A DNA stretch of 64,000 nt from an uncultured Eubacteriales bacterium (GCA_900549105.1 URND01000002.1:1-64000), one strand, 5' to 3'; positions 17,252 through 26,149 are shown, counted from the first letter of the stretch. The notes: generated by a model not told the origin, from the sequence alone. Numbers and translations are program-made.

Positions 17252-17281
17252 AATAATGCGCTCCCTTCACTAATCAAAAAC

Positions 17282-17334
17282 AAACAAACGTTCTGTATAG
17301 AAATAATTCTAGAACAAAAGTTCGGATAAGTCAA
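17282..17334 (-). promoter_or_regulatory. SOS promoter with LexA box
   Basis: On the minus strand: TTGACT (17334-17329), a 17-base spacer and TAGAAT (17311-17306). The spacer ends with GAACTTTTGTTC (17323-17312), an exact GAACNNNNGTTC LexA site. A second, imperfect copy, GAACGTTTGTTT, lies at 17293-17282. LexA bound here would block the polymerase block RNA polymerase uses. Confidence 0.85.
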
Positions 17335-17371
17335 GGGAGCAATGGAAAAAAGTAAGTGGAAGTTTATGGTA

Positions 17372-18160
17372 TCATGCCCCAATATCTTTCTTTGTATATT
17401 TTGCAAAGGCGGCCGCGATGCCAATTGCGGCGTAGAGTATGCCAAGGGCCAGCAGCCGCAGGTCGATGGCGTTGTCGGAAATGATATCTGCGGCTTCGGC
17501 ATAGGCAAAAGGCGTGATGTATTTTAGAAATTCGGCCTGGCTGCTGATGTTTTTAAAGATGTTTAAAAAGTAGAGCAGGGCTGCCAGCCCGAGGCCTGCG
17601 CCGACACCGCTGTGGCGCAGAAAGGCGGAGATGCCAAAGCATATGCCTGCAATTTCAAGCTGCAGGACAGTGTAGGCGCCATGGAGCAGCAGAAATTCTC
17701 TGACAGCCGGTTCTTCCCCGATAAGGGCGAAGGATGCGGCTGAGACGGCCATAACAAACAGGTTCATAATAACTAATTGGAAGATAACAGCCAGCAGTTT
17801 TTGGAAAATGACGGTTCGCCGACGGATGGGATGCGTCAGCAAAAATTCGGCTGTTTTTTCTTTTTCCTCTTTGGCAAGGGCGTTGACGCCGAGCAGAGCG
17901 GCAAAAAATCCGCCGCCAATGCTTAAAATATTGCCGCATTCAATGGCATAGAAACCCATGACATCCCCGAAGTTTAAACGGTCCATGCCGAAAGCCTGGG
18001 TAAAGCTGCCCATGTTGGAAAACATATCGGTAAGGCCCTCCATATCCGTGTTCATTTCAGGAAACATTATCATACAGATAAGGAGCATAAGGGCAATGGC
18101 TGTCGTCCATACGCATAAGGAGATGCGGTTTTGTCTGAGTTCATGAAAAAAGAGTGTCAT
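17372..18160 (-). CDS. ABC-2 type transporter permease
   Basis: 262 residues with about six hydrophobic segments, for example TTAIALMLLICMIMFP near the N-terminus and LLALGILYAAIGIAAAFA near the C-terminus. A charged loop carries EEKEKTAEFLLTHPIRRRT, the coupling segment typical of ABC-2 permeases. Its start overlaps the ATPase gene by four bases. It is the membrane half of an exporter in a TetR-ATPase-permease operon; the substrate is unknown, with a drug or antimicrobial peptide likely by analogy. Confidence 0.88.
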   Translation of the reverse strand: MTLFFHELRQNRISLCVWTTAIALMLLICMIMFPEMNTDMEGLTDMFSNMGSFTQAFGMDRLNFGDVMGFYAIECGNILSIGGGFFAALLGVNALAKEEKEKTAEFLLTHPIRRRTVIFQKLLAVIFQLVIMNLFVMAVSAASFALIGEEPAVREFLLLHGAYTVLQLEIAGICFGISAFLRHSGVGAGLGLAALLYFLNIFKNISSQAEFLKYITPFAYAEAADIISDNAIDLRLLALGILYAAIGIAAAFAKYTKKDIGA

Positions 18161-19038
18161 TGCTTTTTATCCTCCTTTGCATAATAGTGAAGAAAAATTT
18201 CTTCCAAATCCGGTTCGGTGATTGTCATGTCAGTGAGGGTCAGATGACTTAATTCGGTTATCAAACGGTTGATGTCGCCGTCATATAAAAAGCTGACAGA
18301 GTTTTCTGTCCGGATAATATTTTTCATGGATGGCAGTTGGGGCGGCACAGAAATGCCGTGCAAAGTAATCTGCCGTGTTTTTGTATCCGAGAGGTTTTCA
18401 ACTGAGTCGCAGGCAATCAGGCGGCCCTCCCGAATAATTGCCGCATTGCCGCAGTGATGTTGTATTTCCGAGAGAACATGGGAAGAGAGAAAAATCGTGG
18501 CGCCCTCAGCATTTCTCTCATGGATTAATTCAAAAAAAGCCTTTTGCATAAGCGGGTCCAGCCCGCTGGTTGGCTCATCCAGAATATATAATTCGGGTTT
18601 ATGCATAAATGCGCATACAATGGACACTTTTTTTCGATTGCCGAGGGACAGTTCGTCGACTTTCTTTTTTGTATCCAGCTTAAATCGTTCGCACAGATAA
18701 TGGGCTTCCTCCCGGCAGTTTTTGCCGTGAAGGGCGGCCGACATGTTCAGAATTTCGTTGACCCGCATGCCGTGGTAAAACATGGATTCAGAGGGCATAT
18801 AGCCGATATTGGAAAGTATCTCCACAGGATTGGCGCTGATATCTTTGCCAAAAATCCGGGCATTGCCGGAGGTTGGCGCAATAAGGCCGAGCAGAGTCCG
18901 AATTGTCGTGCTTTTTCCCGCGCCGTTGGGACCGATAAAACCGAATATATCTCCTGATTCGACAGCGAGATTCATATCGATGATTCCGCGGGCTTTTCCG
19001 TAGGATTTTGTCAGATTTTGCGTTTCTATTACTTTCAT
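18157..19038 (-). CDS. ABC transporter ATP-binding protein
   Basis: 293 residues. Walker A is GPNGAGKST (about residue 38), the signature is the variant LSLGNRKK (instead of LSGGQ, as often in ABC-2 exporters), Walker B is LYILDEPTSG and the switch histidine lies in FLSSHVLSE. A C-terminal 80-residue extension resembles the domain seen in ABC-2 drug exporters. It overlaps the permease gene by four bases, and its start abuts the stop of the TetR gene, so all three are translated from one message. Confidence 0.92.
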   Translation of the reverse strand: MKVIETQNLTKSYGKARGIIDMNLAVESGDIFGFIGPNGAGKSTTIRTLLGLIAPTSGNARIFGKDISANPVEILSNIGYMPSESMFYHGMRVNEILNMSAALHGKNCREEAHYLCERFKLDTKKKVDELSLGNRKKVSIVCAFMHKPELYILDEPTSGLDPLMQKAFFELIHERNAEGATIFLSSHVLSEIQHHCGNAAIIREGRLIACDSVENLSDTKTRQITLHGISVPPQLPSMKNIIRTENSVSFLYDGDINRLITELSHLTLTDMTITEPDLEEIFLHYYAKEDKKQ

Positions 19039-19667
19039 TATTCATTTCCTTTCCCCGGTGTTTCACGGCAGTAGGCCATTTGCCAGAGGTCCAGGATTTC
19101 CAGGAAATCCTTTTCGAGCTGGTCAAAATCAAGGCTATCCTGCTGCAGGGCTTTCCAGAGATAACCTTCTGTTGTCCAATACATGGTCTTTATAATCATC
19201 TCCAGGTTCAGGCCGGGCCGAAAATCTTCCGGGTGAATTTTCGGCATGAAGACCGCAGCGCTGTCCCGGATGATCCCTATATAACTTTCTTGAATTTCGG
19301 TGGAAATTTCCGGGTCTTTTTCATAAAAAGCCTTTAAAGCAAATGCCGTCAGATCCGGGTATTTTCTCATAATAGACAGTTTCGCATACATTCCCCGGCG
19401 CATCATTTCAAATAAATTCTCCGATTCATAACATGCGTAGTCTTTAATCGTCTGCATGGTCATTTCTGCGGCCTTATTCCACAAAAAGAAATAGAGTTCC
19501 TTTTTGTTATGAAAGTAGTGGAAAAGTAACGATTTGCTGATTCCGGCTGTCTGGGCGATTTCTCCGACGGGGCTTTTTTTATAGCTGTTCCGGCTGAATA
19601 CGTGATATCCGGCGTTGATAATCCGCTGCTGTTTTTCCTCCGGCAGAGTAAAAAATTTATCATTCAT
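19038..19667 (-). CDS. TetR family repressor of the ABC exporter
   Basis: 209 residues. The N-terminal helix-turn-helix is clear (VGEIAQTAGISKSLLFHYFH, NKKELYFFLW); the remainder is the helical ligand-binding domain. ATG 19667 is chosen because GGAGG lies seven bases upstream; a second ATG at 19673 is too close to it and the longer frame to 19754 is not needed. It heads the efflux operon. A perfect inverted repeat sits 13 bases upstream of the start codon, the expected position for self-repression. Confidence 0.9.
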   Translation of the reverse strand: MNDKFFTLPEEKQQRIINAGYHVFSRNSYKKSPVGEIAQTAGISKSLLFHYFHNKKELYFFLWNKAAEMTMQTIKDYACYESENLFEMMRRGMYAKLSIMRKYPDLTAFALKAFYEKDPEISTEIQESYIGIIRDSAAVFMPKIHPEDFRPGLNLEMIIKTMYWTTEGYLWKALQQDSLDFDQLEKDFLEILDLWQMAYCRETPGKGNE

Positions 19668-19679
19668 AGGCATACCTCC

Positions 19680-19698
19680 GTTAACCGTTGTGGTTAAC
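19680..19698. promoter_or_regulatory. TetR operator
   Basis: GTTAACC, five bases and GGTTAAC form a perfect seven-base inverted repeat just upstream of the TetR ribosome site. On the minus strand a weak promoter (TTCTCA, 17 bases, CATACT) lies immediately upstream, so bound repressor would cover the transcription start. Confidence 0.65.
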
Positions 19699-19814
19699 TC
19701 AAGTATGACACGATTGACCGTTTTTGAGAAGACCCATAAAATAAGCTTATTCATGATTGGCGGCTTGTCCGCATATATTAATGTAAAATAGTAGGAGAAG
19801 CGTGGAGGCGGTAC

Positions 19815-20915
19815 ATGGAAAAAAGAGATGGAAGTCTGCGGATTGTTCAGGTTGAGATTATGCTTTTGGCGTTTTTAATTCTGTTCGGCATTTTAAAATG
19901 GCTGTCTTCGAAGACATCTGTCTTTGCGGCGGCCGGCGGCGGAGAAGCGGAAACGGGACAGGCTGCGGCGGAAGAGGATTTTATTCGGTGGGTTGATTTT
20001 AATGTGAGCGATGAGGCATTGAGCCAGGCTTATGACTATGATATTGGGACGTATCTGTCTGAAAATCATGTGAATTGGATTGAACTTCTGGCCTATCTTG
20101 CAGTTCAGTATGGCGGGGATTTCAGCCGGTACAAAGCCCGGGATATGGCGGAGGCGGTGGAAAAAATTCAAGGCCAGGGCATTGAAGCCCTGACGGAAAA
20201 TCTGAAATATTATGATTATTATCGGGAAGCCTATGAGGCGGTGCTCGGCGGCATGGTTGGGGTTTATGAGGCGGAAGAGGCGGGAACAGCTTCCGGCGAG
20301 GATGAAAGTTCTGCGGAAAACAAGGTTTGGAAACAGGTGTATGGACTGAAGGCTTTCAGCCCGATTGCGAAGGGTTTTCCCTATTCAGAATATGACGATT
20401 TTGGAGCATCCCGAAGCTACGGTTATCAGAGGAATCATTTGGGCCATGATATATTGGGGCAGGTGGGAACGCCGATTATTGCCATTGAGAGCGGGACTGT
20501 GAGTGCTCTTGGCTGGAATCAATTTGGGGGCTGGCGCATTGGCATCCTCAGCTTTGATCGAAAGCGGTATTACTACTATGCCCATCTCAGACAGGACAGG
20601 CCCTATGCGGAGGGGCTGGAAGAGGGAGACATTGTTCAGGCCGGGGATGTGATTGGATATATGGGGCGGACCGGTTACAGCACAGAAGAAAACACGAACA
20701 ATATCGACGTATATCATTTACATTTGGGGCTGCAGTTGATTTTTGATGAATCACAGCGGGAAGGGTCAAATGAAATCTGGATTGATGTGTATCCGCTGAC
20801 CCGTTTTCTGACCCGGCATGCCTCGGAAACAGTTCGAAATGATAGGACAAAGGAGTGGAGCCGGCGTTATCAAATCCGCGACCCGGAGGTGCCGCATGTA
20901 TCCGGGGAAGAATAA
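19815..20915 (+). CDS. membrane-anchored M23 family peptidase
   Basis: 366 residues. One N-terminal membrane segment (IMLLAFLILFGILKWL) anchors an extracellular part. After a helical region to about residue 165, the M23 lysostaphin-like domain carries its zinc ligands in NHLGHDI and HLHLGL, with a further YYAHLRQD. The enzyme would cleave peptidoglycan cross-bridges or be a non-lytic regulator. In many clostridia a membrane peptidase (SpoIVB) precedes spo0A; here an M23 protein takes that place, which may hint at a sporulation link, but this is inference. GGAGG precedes the ATG. Confidence 0.85.
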   Translation: MEKRDGSLRIVQVEIMLLAFLILFGILKWLSSKTSVFAAAGGGEAETGQAAAEEDFIRWVDFNVSDEALSQAYDYDIGTYLSENHVNWIELLAYLAVQYGGDFSRYKARDMAEAVEKIQGQGIEALTENLKYYDYYREAYEAVLGGMVGVYEAEEAGTASGEDESSAENKVWKQVYGLKAFSPIAKGFPYSEYDDFGASRSYGYQRNHLGHDILGQVGTPIIAIESGTVSALGWNQFGGWRIGILSFDRKRYYYYAHLRQDRPYAEGLEEGDIVQAGDVIGYMGRTGYSTEENTNNIDVYHLHLGLQLIFDESQREGSNEIWIDVYPLTRFLTRHASETVRNDRTKEWSRRYQIRDPEVPHVSGEE

Positions 20916-20974
20916 GATGCGGTGCAAGTTTAGCAGAATATTTGATATTTTCTAAAAGAATCTCTGCGAAAAAA

Positions 20975-21069
20975 TGTCGACTGGGGTCATTCGGTGTCAA
21001 ATAGGGTCAGCCCGGGTCGAAGATTGCGATTGGTTAGTCTTGCGATAATCCTTTTTCAGAGAATATAAT
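20975..21069 (+). promoter_or_regulatory. spo0A control region
   Basis: TTGCGA (21040-21045), 18 bases and a perfect TATAAT (21064-21069) form a probable sigma-A promoter. Two sequences resembling the Spo0A box TGTCGAA occur upstream (TGTCGAC at 20975-20981, GGTCGAA at 21015-21021), consistent with autoregulation. AGAGAATAT next to the -10 also resembles a sigma-H -10, but no matching -35 was found. Confidence 0.5.
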
Positions 21070-21104
21070 ACAAATAGTTTCAAAGACAGAAGGAGGAGAA
21101 TAAG

Positions 21105-21905
21105 GTGAGCAAAATTAATGTGGCGATTGTGGATGATAATGAGCGGATGTTGGGGCTTTTGGAAAATATTTTGAGTGAGGACAAGAGTATTTCTGTTGTC
21201 GGAAAAGGCGGCGACGGTGTTCAGGCGTTGGAATTAATTCGCGAAAAGGAGCCGGATGTGGTGCTTCTTGATCTGATTATGCCGAAACTTGACGGCCTTG
21301 AGGTTATGCAGAAGGTGAACCGGGAACCGGCGCTCAAAAAGAAACCGGCGTTTATTGTCATCTCAGCCATCGGACAGGAGAATATTACGGAAGATGCCTT
21401 TGGCCTCGGAGCCAGTTACTATATTATGAAACCATTTGACAATGATGTTGTTTTAAATAAAATAAAGCAGATACAGAGGGATAAGACGGCAAAGCTTGTT
21501 CATACTAAGCATAACATGGTATCCGAGGGTGTCAGCGAATATTCGGCGGTCAATCTGGAGACAGATGTCACGAATATTATCCATGAGATTGGTGTTCCGG
21601 CCCATATTAAAGGATACCAGTATTTGAGAGATGCCATTATCATGTCGGTGGAAAACCGGGAAGTCATTAACTCGATTACCAAAGTGCTGTATCCAACGAT
21701 TGCAAAGATGAATCAAACAACGCCGAGCCGGGTGGAGCGGGCCATCCGTCATGCGATTGAAGTGGCGTGGAGCCGGGGAAAGATGGATACAATCAATGAA
21801 TTGTTCGGATATACGATTAATACCGGGAAAGGGAAGCCGACAAACTCGGAATTTATTGCCCTGATTTCTGACAAAATGCGTTTGGAATATAAAACTAAGG
21901 GGTAA
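21105..21905 (+). CDS. spo0A: sporulation master regulator Spo0A
   Basis: 266 residues beginning with GTG behind AGGAGGAG. The receiver domain has VAIVDDNERMLG (acidic pocket), VLLDLIMPKLDGLEV (phosphorylated Asp at about 55) and IMKPFDND (conserved Lys). The C-terminal Spo0A domain is unmistakable: IIHEIGVPAHIKGYQYLRDA, the DNA-contacting SRVERAIRHAIEVAWSRG and the end segment EFIALISDKMRL. Phosphorylated Spo0A binds 0A boxes and starts sporulation. This gene is the main evidence that the organism is a potential spore-former. Confidence 0.98.
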   Translation: MSKINVAIVDDNERMLGLLENILSEDKSISVVGKGGDGVQALELIREKEPDVVLLDLIMPKLDGLEVMQKVNREPALKKKPAFIVISAIGQENITEDAFGLGASYYIMKPFDNDVVLNKIKQIQRDKTAKLVHTKHNMVSEGVSEYSAVNLETDVTNIIHEIGVPAHIKGYQYLRDAIIMSVENREVINSITKVLYPTIAKMNQTTPSRVERAIRHAIEVAWSRGKMDTINELFGYTINTGKGKPTNSEFIALISDKMRLEYKTKG

Positions 21906-21931
21906 AATAAATAAATATCTTTTAATGTTCT

Positions 21932-21970
21932 CTCAAATATTGTATAATATATACAATAAATGTATTTGAG
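21932..21970. repeat. nested inverted repeats over the glgA promoter
   Basis: CTCAAATA (21932-21939) is complementary to TATTTGAG (21963-21970); just inside, TTGTAT (21940-21945) is complementary to ATACAA (21951-21956). A TATAAT at 21943-21948 lies inside the inner repeat, and the outer right arm abuts the ribosome site GGGAGG. It is probably an operator; the -35 region is weak (TTTAAT, 16-base spacer). Confidence 0.5.
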
Positions 21971-21987
21971 GGAGGTAGCGGATTTAT

Positions 21988-23424
21988 ATGAAGAAGATAT
22001 TATTTGTATCGTCGGAAGCTGTACCGTTTATAAAAACAGGGGGATTAGCAGACGTTGCCGGCACATTGCCAAAGTCATTCAATAAAGATGAATTCGATGT
22101 CCGTGTTGTTATCCCGAAATATCGGGCAATTCCCGAACATTACCGAAATCAGATGAAGTATCGCACACATTTTTACATGGATTTTGCCGGAGAAAACCGG
22201 TATGTCGGTGTTATGGAACTTGAGTGGGGCGGAGTTACGTTTTATTTTATAGATAATGAATATTATTTTTATGGAGATAAACCGTATGAAGACGGCGTTT
22301 GGGATTTAGAAAAATTTGCTTATTTCAGCAAAGCGGCTCTTTCAATCCTGCCGCTCATTGATTTCCAGCCGGATGTGGTTCACTGCCATGACTGGCAGAC
22401 GGGGCTTGTCCCGGTGTACTTAAAGACAGATTTCTGCAGAGGAGATTTCTTCTCCCGGATGAAAGCTGTTATGACGATTCATAACCTGAAGTTCCAGGGA
22501 ACATGGAATCCGAAGGATATTATGAATATTACCGGGCTGCCGGGTTATCTGTTTACGCCGGATAAGCTGGAAGCCTATAAAGATGCGAACTATCTGAAAG
22601 GCGGCCTTGTGTATGCGGACTGGATTACCACTGTCAGCCCGACCTATTCGGAAGAAATTAAGATGCCGTTTTACGGCGAGGGGTTAAACGGCTTGCTCTG
22701 CGCCCGTGCCGGGCAGCTCAGCGGTATTTTGAATGGAATTGATTATGAGGAATATAATCCGGAGACGGATTCGAATCTTGCTTATAAATACAATGCCATT
22801 AACTTCCGTAAATTAAAAGTGAAAAATAAACTGGCTCTTCAGGCTGAATTGGGCCTGGAGCAGAATGAGAAAAAATTTATGATCGGACTTGTGTCCCGGT
22901 TGACGGATCAGAAGGGTCTGGATTTGGTGGCCTATATGATGGACCAGATTTGCACCGAGGATACGCAGCTTGTAGTGCTTGGAACCGGCGACAGCAAGTA
23001 TGAGAATATGTTCCGGCATTTTGCATGGAAATATCCGGAGAGGGTATCGGCAAATATATTCTATTCCGATGAACGCTCTCATAAGATTTATGGTTCCTGC
23101 GATGCATTTCTCATGCCGTCCCTGTTTGAACCTTGCGGTCTCAGCCAGTTGATGAGTTTGCGTTACGGCACGGTTCCGATTGTCCGCGAGACGGGCGGTT
23201 TAAAAGATACGGTTCAGCCGTATAATGAATTCGAATCGACAGGTACGGGCTTCAGCTTTGCAAATTATAATGCCCATGAAATGATGGATACTATTAATTA
23301 TGCGAAGCATATCTATTATGATAAGAAACGGGAATGGAACAAGATTATTGACCGGGCAATGGCTGCAGATTTCTCATGGAATATGTCTGCACGCAGGTAT
23401 GAGGATTTATATCGGATGTTATGA
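21988..23424 (+). CDS. glgA: glycogen synthase (ADP-glucose type)
   Basis: 478 residues, GT5 family. The N-terminus has ILFVSSEAVPFIKTGGLADV, with the KTGGL substrate-binding motif; later come HCHDWQTGLVP, LVSRLTDQKGLDL and PSLFEPCGLSQLMSLRYGTV, the ADP-glucose-binding part of the second Rossmann domain. It extends alpha-1,4-glucan chains. The length is normal. It overlaps the following EamA pseudogene by four bases. An elaborate palindrome covers its promoter. Confidence 0.95.
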   Translation: MKKILFVSSEAVPFIKTGGLADVAGTLPKSFNKDEFDVRVVIPKYRAIPEHYRNQMKYRTHFYMDFAGENRYVGVMELEWGGVTFYFIDNEYYFYGDKPYEDGVWDLEKFAYFSKAALSILPLIDFQPDVVHCHDWQTGLVPVYLKTDFCRGDFFSRMKAVMTIHNLKFQGTWNPKDIMNITGLPGYLFTPDKLEAYKDANYLKGGLVYADWITTVSPTYSEEIKMPFYGEGLNGLLCARAGQLSGILNGIDYEEYNPETDSNLAYKYNAINFRKLKVKNKLALQAELGLEQNEKKFMIGLVSRLTDQKGLDLVAYMMDQICTEDTQLVVLGTGDSKYENMFRHFAWKYPERVSANIFYSDERSHKIYGSCDAFLMPSLFEPCGLSQLMSLRYGTVPIVRETGGLKDTVQPYNEFESTGTGFSFANYNAHEMMDTINYAKHIYYDKKREWNKIIDRAMAADFSWNMSARRYEDLYRML

Positions 23425-24356
23425 GTGAGTATTTAAAGAAAACCTGGGTGGTATTTCTGCTGGCATCGGTGTGCTGCTTCTTGTGGGGAAGCGCTTTCCC
23501 AGGTGTTAAAATCGGCTATGAATGGTTTCACATTGCATCCGGGGAGACGGCAGCCCAGATATTATTTGCGGGGTGCCGTTTTTTCCTTGCCGGTATTTTG
23601 GTGATTCTTTTCGGCAGCTTGACATCGGGAAAGTTTTTGCGGCCCATCGGTGGGGAGTGGAAACATGCGGCAGTGATCAGTCTGTTTCAGACAATTTTGC
23701 AGTACATATTATTTTAGATCGGCCTGGCCCACACGGCAGGAACAAAGGCATCCATTATTATCGGTTCCAATGTATTTATTGTCATTTTGACGGCAAGCCT
23801 TATTTTCCGGCAGGAAAAGCTGACGCGGCAGAAAATCGTGGGCTGTCTTATCGGCTTTGTCGGCGTTGTTCTTATTAATCTGGCGCCGGGGGAAATGTCG
23901 CTGGCTGTGAGTTTTGGGGGCGAGGGACTAGTCCTGATTTCAACGGTAGCCTATGCCTTTTCCTCTGTCATTATGAAGAAATATGCAAAGAAGGATAACC
24001 CGGTCATGCTGAGCGGCTACCAGTTTTTTATCGGCGGTATTGTCATGATGGCCGCGGGATATTTGATGGGCGGACGGGTTTGGGCAGTTTCCGGGAGAGC
24101 CATGCTGATTCTTTTATATCTGTCCTTTGCCTCGGCGGCGGCTTATACGATATGGAGTCAGCTTCTCAAATATAACCCGGTATCAAAGGTGGCTGTCTTT
24201 GGGTTTATGAATCCGGTGTTTGGAGTGTCTCTTTCAGCAATTTTGCTCCATGAAAATAATCAGATACCTTTATGGCAGGGGATAGCGGCTTTAATCTGCA
24301 TTACTGTCGGAATTATTATCAGTCACAGAGAAGGGCGAGGGGCGGAAGCTTCATAA
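23421..24356 (+). pseudogene. EamA/DMT transporter with an internal amber codon
   Basis: Two open parts in the same frame, 23421-23717 and from 23718 on, are separated by a single TAG at 23715-23717. The protein reads ILQYILF-stop-IGLAHTAGTKASIIIGSN; related exporters usually have tyrosine at that position, one base from TAG. Before and after it both EamA repeats are intact, with about ten hydrophobic segments. A fresh nonsense mutation is the simplest explanation. If read through, it is a full-length exporter. The gene overlaps glgA by ATGA. Confidence 0.85.
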
Positions 24357-24383
24357 AATTCGCCCGGCGGAGATATTTTTCCG

Positions 24384-24412
24384 TTGACAGTCTGTGTCAT
24401 ATAAGTTAGAAT
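24384..24412 (+). promoter_or_regulatory. near-consensus promoter of the peptide/nickel-type ABC operon
   Basis: TTGACA (24384-24389), a 17-base spacer and TAGAAT (24407-24412). Transcription would begin about 24419, giving a 120-base leader before the binding-protein gene. Confidence 0.8.
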
Positions 24413-24421
24413 AAGAAAGAA

Positions 24422-24506
24422 TCGGCCATGAAGGCCGACATATGGTTAGGTTGAATGAAACCACGAAGGTTTCGCTGCTTTTTGTGCGAATCTTTGTGGT
24501 TTTTTC
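24422..24506 (+). promoter_or_regulatory. attenuator-like leader (candidate riboswitch)
   Basis: The leader holds a perfect six-base hairpin (TCGGCC and GGCCGA around ATGAA, 24422-24438) and then an intrinsic terminator whose arms are 24459-24475 (AACCACGAAGG...) and 24486-24502, followed by six T. TGGTT at 24443-24447 is complementary to AACCA at 24459-24463, the foot of the terminator, so an alternative antiterminator pairing is possible. This arrangement is typical of regulated attenuation. I do not recognise the upstream part as any known aptamer class. Confidence 0.6.
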
Positions 24507-24541
24507 GTTATTATAAAGCCGAAGAATGGAGAGAAAGAGAT

Positions 24542-26149
24542 ATGAAAAAAAGAATATTTTGCATTTTATTAACGGCTGTCATGTGTGTGTCCCTGCTGGC
24601 GGCCTGCGGTTCAGAAACAAAGGAAACAGCTGCCGGAGAGACGTCAGCCGACAGTCATAGTACAACCGGGGACAGTGCAGGAAATCCGGAGGAGGAGAAG
24701 ATGCTGCGAATCGCCTTTCCGGATACGCTGACAACTGTGGATGTGGCGAATGTCACCTCGGCAACAATGTTAAAAGAGGTGGCCGGTGTGTGTGAAACCT
24801 TGGTCCATGCGGATGAAGACTTTATTCTTCAGCCGAATCTTGCCGTGGAATGGGAAATGACCGGAGATACAACCTGGGAATTTAAGCTGCGGGATGATGT
24901 GACTTTTCATGATGGAACGCCGATGAATGCTGAAGCGGTGAAATGGTCCATTGAGTGGGAACTGGAAAATAATCCGGCTTTTGCCGGTTCGACTTTTATT
25001 GAATCGGCGGAGGTTTTAGACGAATATAGGATTCAATTTAATACTTCGCAGAAGACAACGGATCTGCCGGCGGCCCTGTCCTATGTGGGGACGGCCGTTG
25101 TGGCGCCTTCCTCTGTGGATGGGAATGGAAATTTTGTTAAGGCTGTGGGAACCGGATATTTTAAGCAGGATGCCTTTGATGAAACCTCCGGAGTTTTTGA
25201 ATGTTCTGTGTATGACGGATACTGGAAGCCGGTGGAAACCAATGTTACCCGCCGCGTTGTGCGGAGCATTACCGATGCCGGCGCCCGGAGCCTTGCGGTG
25301 CAGAGTGGAGAAGTTGACATTGCGTCGGATATACCTTTCAGTGATTTGGAAAGCCTTGCAAATTCAGAAAATGTCAAGGTTTCAAAATTTAATACGGCGC
25401 GGACTTATTTTTATAATTATAATATGAAGAAAGACATTTTTCAGGATGAGCGGGTGCGTAAGGCTTTAATTTATGCCATTAATAAAGAAGAGCTGGTCAA
25501 CGATGTGCTTCTCGGGGTGGGCGGCGTGCCAAAGGGTATGCTGATGGATGATATGCCGTGGGCCAACCTTGATGTGGACACTTACGATTATGATGTGGAT
25601 AAAGCGGTAAGTCTGCTTGAGGAGGCCGGATATACGGACAGTGATAAGGATGGATATCTGGATAAGGATGGAGAAAAACTCACTTTGAAGCTGGTTACCT
25701 TTACAAAAAGGCCGGGCTGTTCTTTGATTGTCCAGGCAACCCAGGGCTATTATGCGAATATCGGCATTGATACAACGGTGGAAGTGCTGGAGTGGTCGGC
25801 CATGAATGAGCTGATTCAAAACGGGGATTTTGATATGGCCCTGAATTCAGCGGCATCCGCCTATATACCGACACCGGCCTACTATATGGAAACTTATTAT
25901 AAAAATAACGACATTGGGTATGAGAATGAGGCTGTGAACGCTTTGCTGGATGCATGCAAGGCGACGGCGGACATGGAAGAAAAATATGCGTACAGCAAAG
26001 AAGCCCAGGCACTGGCCCAGGAGGATGCGGCAATTTTTACGCCGGCCTTGTACGGCGCTGTCTTTGCCTTATCGAAAGATGTGACGGAATTTCAGTATAA
26101 CGCGGCAGCCCATGATTTTATTGTGCCTTATGAGACGTCTTTAAACTAA
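24542..26149 (+). CDS. ABC transporter substrate-binding lipoprotein, peptide/nickel type
   Basis: 535 residues. The signal peptide ends in the lipobox LLAAC (Cys at about residue 22). The mature protein has the SBP_bac_5 pattern: LVHADEDFILQPNLAVEWEM, FKLRDDVTFHDGTPMNAEAV, FQDERVRKALIYAINKEELV. It captures an oligopeptide, dipeptide or nickel-chelate at the outer face of the membrane. ATG 24542 is preferred over the longer frame from 24455, which lies in the terminator, because it begins a proper signal and has GGAGAG upstream. It is the first gene of a five-gene importer operon behind an attenuator-like leader. Confidence 0.92.
   Translation: MKKRIFCILLTAVMCVSLLAACGSETKETAAGETSADSHSTTGDSAGNPEEEKMLRIAFPDTLTTVDVANVTSATMLKEVAGVCETLVHADEDFILQPNLAVEWEMTGDTTWEFKLRDDVTFHDGTPMNAEAVKWSIEWELENNPAFAGSTFIESAEVLDEYRIQFNTSQKTTDLPAALSYVGTAVVAPSSVDGNGNFVKAVGTGYFKQDAFDETSGVFECSVYDGYWKPVETNVTRRVVRSITDAGARSLAVQSGEVDIASDIPFSDLESLANSENVKVSKFNTARTYFYNYNMKKDIFQDERVRKALIYAINKEELVNDVLLGVGGVPKGMLMDDMPWANLDVDTYDYDVDKAVSLLEEAGYTDSDKDGYLDKDGEKLTLKLVTFTKRPGCSLIVQATQGYYANIGIDTTVEVLEWSAMNELIQNGDFDMALNSAASAYIPTPAYYMETYYKNNDIGYENEAVNALLDACKATADMEEKYAYSKEAQALAQEDAAIFTPALYGAVFALSKDVTEFQYNAAAHDFIVPYETSLN

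Noticed and set aside
21064..21069. Sigma-H promoter for spo0A
   Set aside because: A -10-like AGAGAATAT is present but no matching -35 at the required distance, so only the sigma-A promoter is called.
24422..24506. T-box, SAM or NiCo riboswitch
   Set aside because: The class-defining conserved sequences I know for these (such as the T-box GGTGG element) are absent, so only a generic attenuator is claimed.
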